A DNA stretch of 11,477 bases from Planctomycetota bacterium (GTDB taxonomy: Bacteria; Planctomycetota; Phycisphaerae; WQYP01; JAJZKY01): the NCBI GenBank assembly GCA_021803885.1, contig JAJZKY010000073.1:1-11477 (forward strand). Reading direction: 5' to 3'. A program made the position numbers and the translations under genes. The notes below the pieces were generated by a model that was given only the letters and a program-made list of their open reading frames with translations, had not been told where the DNA came from and did not search any database. Shown piece by piece: positions 1 to 5,841 of this stretch (the stretch's first letter is position 1; each line of letters starts with the position of its first letter).

Positions 1-35
1 CGCGCACCCCAGCGTGCGCACCGAACCGCATCATT

Positions 36-53
36 GTGACCATACCATGACGC
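36..53 (-). promoter_or_regulatory. Pho-box-like site 1 (weakest of three)
   Basis: Read on the minus strand this is GCGTCATGGTATGGTCAC. Its two GTCA half-sites are 11 bp apart, the spacing of the PhoB consensus CTGTCATAAAACTGTCAC. The outer bases diverge from the consensus. It points leftwards, out of the window, so its target gene is not visible. A possible ATG pair on the minus strand lies at 29-34, but too little sequence follows to call a gene. Confidence 0.4.
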
Positions 54-77
54 GGGATGGGAGTTTAGCCGCGGATT

Positions 78-95
78 GTGACAGTCTCATGACGG
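78..95 (-). promoter_or_regulatory. Pho-box-like site 2 (best match)
   Basis: On the minus strand the site reads CCGTCATGAGACTGTCAC, matching 15 of 18 positions of the PhoB consensus CTGTCATAAAACTGTCAC with the two half-sites exactly 11 bp apart. It faces left and probably serves a phosphate-starvation gene beyond position 1. PhoB binding is inferred from the pattern alone. Confidence 0.6.
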
Positions 96-139
96 GCGCC
101 AGGGCCTGCCGGCGGCGGCTCGCGGCGCGCCGCCCGATC

Positions 140-157
140 ATGACAGGTTGATGACGA
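140..157 (-). promoter_or_regulatory. Pho-box-like site 3
   Basis: On the minus strand the site reads TCGTCATCAACCTGTCAT, matching 14 of 18 consensus positions with 11-bp half-site spacing. It has the same orientation as the two sites at 36-53 and 78-95. It ends about 10 bp before the start of the transposase relic, so the relic may have been inserted against the upstream edge of this control region. Confidence 0.5.
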
Positions 158-166
158 GCGTCCTCG

Positions 167-689
167 CTATGAGGACAGGTCGTAAAGCGCAAGCGCTCCT
201 TCCTTGAGGTGCGGCGCCGCCAGCTTGTACTCTATCGTTCCCCGATGCCCGAGCGGCCAGTCCACCGCCGAGCACAGCACATGCTCGTCTGGGCCCTCAA
301 CCCGTCTCGGCAAGCGTCCTCGTGTGCCACCATCGCGTGGTGGCGAGCCTGGTGTGCCGCGCCAGCACCCGAGCGGCCACCATCGCGCACACGTGCTCGC
401 GCTCGGGGCCGGTCCGCGAAGCGACCAGTCCCTCAAAGCCCAGCCGCTGCACGGCCATCCGCACCGCTTGCAGCGGTCCGTGCGGGCACGAGCGTACGAC
501 CGCAAAGTGCCCCTCCACCGACCGCATCGCCACCTCGGCGAGCACCGCGCGCATCGCCTCGATCTGCTCGTCCGAGAGCACCGAGAGAGCGGCCAGCCTG
601 GTTTGCGCGCCGTTTTCCCCGACGCGGTACGACTCCCGCAGCAGATACGTGGGTCTTCAGTTGCGGTTCGGCACGGCATCGATACGCAT
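167..689 (-). pseudogene. Decayed IS1634-type transposase, N-terminal third only
   Basis: This is the broken start of a DDE transposase of the IS1634 family. Reading from 689 downwards, the protein opens MRIDAVPNRN, hits a TGA at codon 11 (657-659), then continues YLLRESYRVGENGAQTR, the typical opening of these transposases. Further on come CPHGPLQAV, HVCAMVAARVLARHTRLATT and TLAE. A frameshift near 297-303 moves the match into another frame, which runs AVDWPLGHRG and HLKEGALALYDLSS before a TAG at 167-169. That last block is the region of the first catalytic Asp (YDxSS). About 175 residues remain of a protein normally near 550, so the rest of the catalytic core is missing. With a nonsense codon, a frameshift and a truncation it cannot be active. 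Family assignment is by recalled motifs; I am fairly sure of it. Confidence 0.8.
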
Positions 690-939
690 GACTGCACGAT
701 GGCACACACCATTGCGCCGCGAACGCCCGCCTCATCCTATTGCAAGGCTGCTTCTTGTGCCCTTGACATCCCCTCTCCGATCGCTCAGGTCACGGACCAA
801 TCAGCCACCCGGAGGATCCAATGACTCGCGGCCCACGGGGACTTTCGAATAGAACACTGTCAGCGACAGCGTCCCCCGATAACAGACAGCGAACTGACGC
901 TCGGTAACATTGACTTGACGCCCGCGAGAAGCCCGTGAA
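690..939. other. Intergenic stretch between IS relic and plcP operon
   Basis: This 250-bp spacer holds no recognisable gene. It contains a TTGACA hexamer at 763-768 without a convincing -10 partner and a strong ribosome-binding site ahead of a 28-codon frame (listed separately). The outer end of the IS1634-type element should lie somewhere in the left half, but I could not identify its terminal inverted repeat. Confidence 0.4.
821..907 (+). CDS. Possible 28-residue leader peptide or truncated gene start
   Basis: A GGAGGA Shine-Dalgarno at 811-816 sits 4 nt before ATG at 821, one of the best translation-initiation signals in the window. The frame runs MTRGPRGLSNRTLSATASPD and closes with TAA at 905-907, giving 28 hydrophilic, Arg-rich residues with no recognised motif. 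It ends 33 bp before the Pho-box promoter of plcP. It could be a small protein, the orphaned start of a gene cut by the neighbouring IS element, or chance. No function is proposed. Confidence 0.25.
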   Translation: MTRGPRGLSNRTLSATASPDNRQRTDAR

Positions 940-968
940 TTGTCATCAGCTCGTCATACAAACATGAT
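940..968 (+). promoter_or_regulatory. Pho-box-like promoter of the plcP-agt-dgkA operon
   Basis: Positions 940-957 read TTGTCATCAGCTCGTCAT, two GTCAT half-sites 11 bp apart, as in PhoB boxes (12 of 18 consensus positions). The same stretch supplies a -35-like TTGTCA at 940-945, followed after exactly 17 bp by a -10-like CATGAT at 963-968. Transcription would start near 975, about 33 nt before the GTG of plcP. The overlap of a Pho box with the -35 region is the usual layout of PhoB-activated promoters. This suggests the operon is induced when phosphate is scarce. Confidence 0.55.
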
Positions 969-1007
969 GAACTCGGGCGAGCAACAGTAAGCGAGCCGCT
1001 TCCCCCG

Positions 1008-1859
1008 GTGTCCGCCGCAGACGACAGCTATCGATTCAGAACGATCTGGATCTCCGACATCCACCTGGGCACCCCCGGGTGCCAAGCCCACTATCTCCTC
1101 GATTTCCTGCGCACCCATAAGGCCCACACGCTTTATCTGGTCGGCGACATCCTGGACGCCTGGCAGCTGAAGAAGAGCTGGTATTGGCCGCAGACCCATA
1201 ACGATGTCGTGCAGAAGCTCCTGCGCAGCGCGCGCAAAGGCACCAAGGTCGTCTACGTTCCGGGCAATCACGACGAAGTGATGCGCCAATTCATCGGCCT
1301 GACGCTCGGCGATATCGCGATCGCCGAAGAGACGATCCACACGACTGCAGACGGTAAGCGGCTCTGGATCGTTCACGGCGATCTATTCGACAGCGTCATG
1401 CAGCACGCACGGTGGCTCGCGCGTCTGGGCGACTCGATGTACACGATTCTGCTGAAGGTCAATCGTTGGCTCAACGCCATCCGGCAGCGGCTGGGGCTGC
1501 CCTACTGGTCGATGTCGCAGTACTTGAAGCACAAAGTGAAGAACGCGGTGAACTTCATCTCCGACTTCGAGCATGTGATGACCGAAGAAGCGCGCCGGCG
1601 CGGCTGTGATGGCGTCGTGTGCGGACACATTCACAAGGCCGAGATGCGCGAGATCAGCGGCATCCTTTACTGCAACGACGGGGACTGGGTGGAGAGCCTC
1701 ACCGCGCTGGCCGAGGAATTCGACGGCACCCTCCACCTGATCCGCTGGCATACCGTATCTGGAGTCACCAATGATTCCGAGTCCCATCGTGAACGAGCCG
1801 CCATCGGCGAACTCGGTGGCAGCGTAACCTCGCTAGTGGCTCGAGTTCTCGGGCATTGA
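1008..1859 (+). CDS. plcP: PlcP-type phospholipase C, calcineurin-like phosphoesterase
   Basis: This 283-residue cytosolic metallophosphoesterase probably cleaves phosphate headgroups from phospholipids to give diacylglycerol, as PlcP proteins do in phosphate-starved bacteria. The calcineurin-type metal-binding motifs are complete and in order: DIH at residues 17-19, GDILD at 46-50, GNHDE at 86-90, HGD at 123-125 and GHIH at 206-209. There is no signal peptide. The same fold includes LpxH (UDP-2,3-diacylglucosamine hydrolase), and automatic pipelines often use that name. I prefer PlcP because of the following glycosyltransferase and diacylglycerol kinase, the Pho-box promoter, and the long insert between HGD and GHIH. 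The start is GTG at 1008. No in-frame ATG lies upstream, and only a weak GAG at 993-995 could serve as ribosome-binding site, so translation may be modest. The agt gene follows after 60 bp. Confidence 0.85.
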   Translation: MSAADDSYRFRTIWISDIHLGTPGCQAHYLLDFLRTHKAHTLYLVGDILDAWQLKKSWYWPQTHNDVVQKLLRSARKGTKVVYVPGNHDEVMRQFIGLTLGDIAIAEETIHTTADGKRLWIVHGDLFDSVMQHARWLARLGDSMYTILLKVNRWLNAIRQRLGLPYWSMSQYLKHKVKNAVNFISDFEHVMTEEARRRGCDGVVCGHIHKAEMREISGILYCNDGDWVESLTALAEEFDGTLHLIRWHTVSGVTNDSESHRERAAIGELGGSVTSLVARVLGH

Positions 1860-1919
1860 GCGTATTGGCCATCACCGGACTTCCAGCGCCCAGTTTCACG
1901 CCCGCTGAAGGGGAAAGTA

Positions 1920-2966
1920 ATGAAAGTCATGATCGTCACCGATGCCTGGACGCCGCAGGTGAACGGCGTCGTGCGGACACTGCAGATCACTGCGCGCGAA
2001 CTCCACAAGATGGGCCACTCAGTAGAGCTCCTCACGCCGCTCGATTTCCTGACGTTCCCCTGTCCATCCTATCCCGATATTCGTCTCTCGCTGTTTCCCG
2101 GCCGCCAGGTCGAACGGCGCCTCTCGGACTTCGACCCGGACGCCCTGCATATCGCCACGGAAGGGCCGCTCGGCGCAGCGGCCCGCCGCATCGCTCTGGC
2201 GCGCGGGCTGCCGTTTACCACCGCTTATCACACGCGCTTTCCCGAATACATCCGGGCACGCATCGGGCTGCCGCTAACCTGGACCTATGCCTTCCTGCGC
2301 TGGTTCCATGGACCTTCCCAGGCCGTGATGGCTCCGACCGAAGTAGTCAAGCGCGACCTGGAGGCGAACGGAATCAGGAATGTCGTGACCTGGTCGCGAG
2401 GCGTCGATCTCGACATTTTCAAGCCCCAGCGCAACGATCGGCTCAAGAGCGCCCCCCCGATCTTCCTCTACGTTGGCCGGGTCGCGGTCGAGAAGAACAT
2501 CGAGGCTTTCCTCGGGATAGATCTGCCCGGCTCGAAATGGGTGGTAGGCGTCGGCCCCGCATTGAAGGCAATCCAGGCAAAGTTTCCGGACGCGAACTAT
2601 CTCGGTGTACTGGAGCAACGCGAGCTCGCCCAGGTGTACGCGGCCGCAGACGTCTTCGTATTCCCGAGCAAGACCGACACATTCGGGCTCGTGCTGCTCG
2701 AGGCGATGGCCTGTGGACTGCCCGTTGCGGCGTATCCGGTGACCGGTCCCTTGGATGTCATCGGCGACTCCAGAACCGCGGGCGTCATGCACGAAGACCT
2801 GCGCATTGCCTGCCTCGAAGCCTTGAAGCTGCGCCGGGAGGATGCTGCAGCTCACGCCCGCAAGTTTTCGTGGCGGACCGCGACGGAGCAGTTCCTCGCC
2901 CATCTGCACCCGCGCGGCCCAGGTGCCAAGGTACCCCTCTCCCTGACCGATGCGAGGAAGGCGTGA
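1920..2966 (+). CDS. agt: Agt-type GT4 glycosyltransferase (diacylglycerol glycosylation)
   Basis: This 348-residue family-4 glycosyltransferase has a GT-B fold and is related to SQD2/MgdA-type lipid sugar transferases. It likely transfers a sugar from a nucleotide sugar to diacylglycerol at the inner face of the cytoplasmic membrane, making a phosphorus-free glycolipid. The N-terminal domain opens MKVMIVTDAWTPQVNGVVRT with the glycine-rich acceptor loop at 12-18. It contains YHTRFPEY at 103-110 and an amphipathic stretch (115-130) suited to membrane contact. The C-terminal donor domain carries GRVAVEKN at 186-193 and FPSKTDTFGLVLLEAMACG around 248-266. The usual first Glu of the E-x7-E motif is Asp253, as often in this subfamily, and the second is Glu261. 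ATG 1920 has a purine-rich GAAGGGGAAAG site (1906-1916). The stop overlaps the dgkA start, indicating translational coupling. Which sugar is transferred (glucose, galactose or glucuronate) cannot be read from the sequence. Confidence 0.8.
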   Translation: MKVMIVTDAWTPQVNGVVRTLQITARELHKMGHSVELLTPLDFLTFPCPSYPDIRLSLFPGRQVERRLSDFDPDALHIATEGPLGAAARRIALARGLPFTTAYHTRFPEYIRARIGLPLTWTYAFLRWFHGPSQAVMAPTEVVKRDLEANGIRNVVTWSRGVDLDIFKPQRNDRLKSAPPIFLYVGRVAVEKNIEAFLGIDLPGSKWVVGVGPALKAIQAKFPDANYLGVLEQRELAQVYAAADVFVFPSKTDTFGLVLLEAMACGLPVAAYPVTGPLDVIGDSRTAGVMHEDLRIACLEALKLRREDAAAHARKFSWRTATEQFLAHLHPRGPGAKVPLSLTDARKA

Positions 2967-3376
2967 AACCCGACACCGACGTTGGGTACTCGAGCGAGCG
3001 CAACCCGCACAAGGGCCATCGTGGACTCACCCGCGCCTGGCACGCTGCCAGGAATTCCTGGAGCGGGATGGTGTTCGCAGTACGCGAGGAGAGCGCTTTT
3101 CGCCAGGAACTGACGCTGGCGGCGTGTCTGGTCCCTCTCGCGCTGCTGCTGCCTTTCGGCGCGCTCGCACGCCTGATGCTGATCGGATCGGTGGTGCTGG
3201 TTCTGATCGTTGAACTCGTGAACTCGAGTATCGAAGCGGCAATCGACCGAATTTCATTCGAGCATCATGGGCTGTCGAAGCGTGCCAAGGACTATGGCAG
3301 TGCCGCCGTCATGCTGGCGCTGCTCCTGTGCGCGATGGTGTGGATCACACTCACGTACCGGCTGCTCATCGGCTGA
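2963..3376 (+). CDS. dgkA: Integral membrane diacylglycerol kinase
   Basis: This 137-residue enzyme phosphorylates diacylglycerol to phosphatidic acid with ATP in the inner membrane. It aligns throughout with E. coli DgkA (about 122 residues). REESAFRQE at 41-49 matches NEAAFRQE, VELVNSSIEAAIDRI at 83-97 carries the catalytic site (E84, N87 and E91 correspond to E69, N72 and E76 of E. coli), and LSKRAKDYGSAAV at about 104-116 precedes the last helix. Three membrane helices are visible near 52-68, 72-90 and 113-134. The first 20 or so residues are an extra hydrophilic extension. The start is GTG at 2963, which shares bases with the TGA of agt (GTGA), with GAGGAAG just upstream. Coupling to agt and plcP points to a role in recycling diacylglycerol made by PlcP. 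An ATG at residue 36 would remove part of the family domain, so GTG is preferred. Confidence 0.92.
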   Translation: MKPDTDVGYSSERNPHKGHRGLTRAWHAARNSWSGMVFAVREESAFRQELTLAACLVPLALLLPFGALARLMLIGSVVLVLIVELVNSSIEAAIDRISFEHHGLSKRAKDYGSAAVMLALLLCAMVWITLTYRLLIG

Positions 3377-3445
3377 ACTCATGGCCTGACGCCCCTGGCA
3401 GGTTACGGTACGTGTCATTTCCAGAATAACTGGATCCGCATGTGA
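3377..3445. other. Convergent gap between dgkA and the b561 gene
   Basis: This 69-bp gap lies between two genes transcribed towards each other. No strong hairpin followed by a T-run is visible on either strand, so termination here may be factor-dependent. Confidence 0.4.
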
Positions 3446-4105
3446 TCAGCGTATGTTCACTAGCAGGACAACACAGGTGATCACAACGGCGGCAAGGACT
3501 ACTGCCCGCCACCGCGGAACGAAGTATGGTATCTCACTGGTTGACGCGCGCGACTTCACTCCATGTATCATCGCGGCCACCAGCTTTTCATTGCGCGCGA
3601 ATCGATAGAAGCCAATCGCGCTCAGATGTATGGCGACCATCAGCAGCAACAGGTCAAAATTCAGGGCATGAAGATGGGCGAACAGGCGACCGGTGTCGAA
3701 CGAGACGAACTCGGAAAGCGGCCCCGAGGCAATGCCATCCACATTCACTGCAAATAAGCCGAACGCCGTCTGTGTGATCAGCAGCCCGAGCATCACGAGG
3801 ATGCTCACTGCGCCGAGAGGATTGTGACCGATCGGTGCCGGTGAATCCTCGCCACCGCCACCGAAGAGTTTACGCACGTAGCGGAAGGTTGCGCCCGGAC
3901 CACGGACGAACTCGCCGAAGCGCGCCGTCTGCGCTCCACAGAACCCCCAGGCAAGCCGAAACCAGACCGCGCAGAGCATGCCGTATCCGGCGAGACGGCG
4001 CCACTCCCAATGGTCGCTCTCGGCGGTCCACCAACACACTCCGAACAGACCGACGATGGTCCAGTGAGACAGTCGGGTCGGCAAATCCCAGACCCGCACT
4101 CTCAC
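3446..4105 (-). CDS. Cytochrome b561-type membrane electron carrier
   Basis: This 219-residue inner-membrane b-type cytochrome belongs to the bacterial b561 / Ni-hydrogenase b-subunit group. It would pass electrons between the quinone pool and a periplasmic c-type cytochrome. It opens VRVWDLPTRLSHW, the family signature, with His14 in the first helix. Other conserved blocks are GHNPLGAVS (93-101), FGLFAVNVDGIASGPLSEF (115-133), SFDTGRLFAHLHALNF (135-150) and the helix with His160. His14, His94, His144/146 and His160 are the candidate heme ligands. Four main hydrophobic helices plus a C-terminal one (about 200-217) are present, and the frame is intact. The open frame extends upstream to 4360, but that part overlaps the broken cytochrome c' gene and has no family similarity. 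GTG 4105 with GGAAAG at 4116-4121 is chosen; GTG 4099 is an alternative. Its natural partner, the upstream c', is dead. Confidence 0.85.
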   Translation of the reverse strand: MRVRVWDLPTRLSHWTIVGLFGVCWWTAESDHWEWRRLAGYGMLCAVWFRLAWGFCGAQTARFGEFVRGPGATFRYVRKLFGGGGEDSPAPIGHNPLGAVSILVMLGLLITQTAFGLFAVNVDGIASGPLSEFVSFDTGRLFAHLHALNFDLLLLMVAIHLSAIGFYRFARNEKLVAAMIHGVKSRASTSEIPYFVPRWRAVVLAAVVITCVVLLVNIR

Positions 4106-4134
4106 GTTCCGTGCACTTTCCGCCGCCGCGCCCC

Positions 4135-4623
4135 TTACCACAGGTGCCACCAATTGCTGCTTCGCCGGAATCGACGGTGGGAGCTGTCGCAGCCTTGACC
4201 AAGCCTCTTCGCGCCCAGTCTCACTGCCTGAAGATCGTGACTGTCGGCAGCCTGCCGCAAGTTCTGCGCTCGCCGCAACAGTCGGCGGGCAAACCGCGCG
4301 AATTCTCGCGGATGCGTCCAGAGTACCGTTCGCGCCCGGGTGTCGACGCCGTGACCTCACCGTTCGGGAACCAGCTCGGAAGCGCGGCCGCGAGGCGGTC
4401 GATTCTATTCGCTTCGGCCCTGATTACGGCTCAATTCGGCTCTGATCGGTCGATCCGATCCCTGATCGAGCGGGCGGCTCTCGCAAGCTGATGAAAATGT
4501 CTCTGGCGCGGCATGAATAATTTGTGCGACGCCCGTAGCCGAAGCTGGGCCTGCAGCGCAGATGATCAGTGCGGCGCCGATCACCCGGATACCGCGCCCG
4601 CCGCAGCCGATTTCGATTCCCAT
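4135..4623 (-). pseudogene. Broken cytochrome c'/c556 gene
   Basis: Joined across frames, this stretch rebuilds a cytochrome c'/c556 precursor of about 160 residues, a periplasmic four-helix heme protein. ATG 4623 follows a GAGGAG site (4634-4639) and begins a signal peptide, MGIEIGCGGRG then ALIICAAGPASA. After a frameshift near 4505-4515 the match continues FHQLARAARSIRDRIDRSEPN, and a TGA follows at 4431-4433. It resumes with AVIRAEANRIDRLAAALPSW, shifts frame again near 4352-4364, and ends TVLWTHPREFARFARRL and DLQAVRLGAKRLGQG. The heme-binding CxxCH appears as CDSSH (4177-4191), so the second cysteine has become serine (TCC for TGC). Pairing of c' with b561 is common in proteobacteria, which supports the call. 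It stops 29 bp before the b561 start. I am confident of the family and of the decay. Confidence 0.8.
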
Positions 4624-4734
4624 AAGTCGTGTACTCCTCGACTCTTCGCATGTTTGCAAAAACACTCATTCGCGCCTAAGTGCACGGCACCGATCGACGC
4701 GCAACGCCCGTCCAGCCCGGGTTCTCCGAGGCTG

Positions 4735-5131
4735 TTCCGCATTCTCTGACCGGGTAAACCAGAAGCTCGTGCAGCACGGACTCACAGCCGCCACGCCCTT
4801 TAGCAAGATCCCCAGGTACCTCCGCGACCGCACACTGCAACTCCAGGACTTCCTGGAGAACCGATCGACACGAACCCCCTCAAACGCGCGCCACCAGTAA
4901 TTCCCATGGGCGGGAACACTTCACGCTACTGCTGAACCGAACTCGGCACCCAGCAGGTCGGTTTCGTACACAGCCTGATCGCCACCTGCTGGTCGCGCGA
5001 GATCGACGTGCACAGCTACCTCGTCGAGGCACCGCAGCGGATCGGTCAGCACCCCGCCTCGCGGGTCAACGAACTGAGCCCTCGGCTCTGGAAGCAGCAC
5101 GTTGCGGTCCGCCCGCTCCGCTCGGCTTCGC
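4735..5131 (+). pseudogene. IS66-type transposase relic (TnpC C-terminus)
   Basis: This is the last quarter of an IS66-family transposase, the DDE enzyme of these elements. One frame gives KIPRYLRDRTLQLQDFLEN. After a frameshift near 4856-4864 the next frame gives IDTNPLKRAPPVIPMGGN, then a TGA at 4933-4935 where the family has Trp (CWTELG). It continues TELGTQQVGFVHSLIATC, YLVEAPQRIGQHPASRV and ELSPRLWKQH. These match the family's IDTNxLERxIRPxxxGRxNWLFCWTE block and its C-terminal YLVDVLQRxxxHPAxRVxELTPRLWK tail. Everything upstream of about 4735 is missing or unrecognisable, and I see no terminal inverted repeats. The relic sits about 110 bp upstream of the dead cytochrome c' gene on the opposite strand. 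Confidence 0.75.
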
Positions 5132-5841
5132 ATACCCTAGCCGTGTCGGCCAGACGCGCCGGACTTTCCATTTACACCGCAGCGCCACCCTCGGCATCGC
5201 TCACTTGCACTTGCACCTCATCAAGACCCTCAACAAGGTCCTCGACGCGCTACGCAACGCAATCGCATACCCTGCCCGGCAAACAGCGCCGGGCAATCGG
5301 GGGCGTGCGCTGGCCGCTGCCCACACACCCGAGCACGCGCACGCACCGACCGGCAGCTCCGAGCCCGACTCGTCTGCGTCATTCTACTCGTCGCATTCAC
5401 CGCGCTGGCGTGCTCCAGGACAAGTTCGCTCATTTCCGGGGCTTACCCCCCACAAGGGCGCCGCAGGGCGGCATCAGCGCCGCTGGATGGTCGCACTGCG
5501 CACTCGCATTCTCCCGCTGCGCACCTGCGCCGACACGCAGAAGCCGACTTTCGACGGCATGCCAACCGTTGTCGAGCACGCACTGACGCACACCGCTACC
5601 GAAGGACTCACTCGCGAAATCGGGATCGCCAAGAACCTCGTCCACGGATACCGCACCGTCGCTGCATTCCCCGACATCAACTACCTCGTGGTCGGAGACT
5701 TCGTTAGCGCGGCATGTTCCGCGCACTCCACCACCACTCTGATGTCGCCGCAGCCACCAGAACTGCCGAGCCATTCATGCCGGCCGTCCTGCGCGAACCG
5801 CGCCGATGACCCGCACTCCCGAGGAGCATGCGCACATGCGC
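5132..5841. other. 700-bp stretch without a recognisable gene
   Basis: Open frames exist on both strands, but none has a convincing start, a known motif or a stable hydrophobic pattern. The plus-strand stretch around 5600-5700 (translating to EIGIAKNLVHGYRTVAAF) looks somewhat protein-like and may be the worn remainder of a gene. I could not assign it. No tRNA, hairpin terminator or array of repeats was found. Confidence 0.5.

Noticed and set aside
1008..1859. LpxH (UDP-2,3-diacylglucosamine hydrolase) as the identity of the phosphoesterase
   Set aside because: It has the same fold and metal motifs, but operon partners acting on diacylglycerol and a Pho-box promoter favour PlcP. A phylogeny would settle it.
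1856..3376. A single 506-codon open frame running through agt into dgkA
   Set aside because: Only the last 137 codons (from GTG 2963) encode a recognisable protein. The earlier part is the out-of-frame shadow of the well-supported agt gene, so it is not a fusion protein.
4106..4360. N-terminal extension of the b561 protein to a start at 4360
   Set aside because: That region is the broken cytochrome c' gene read in another frame. The b561 family signature begins right at VRVWDLPTRLSHW.
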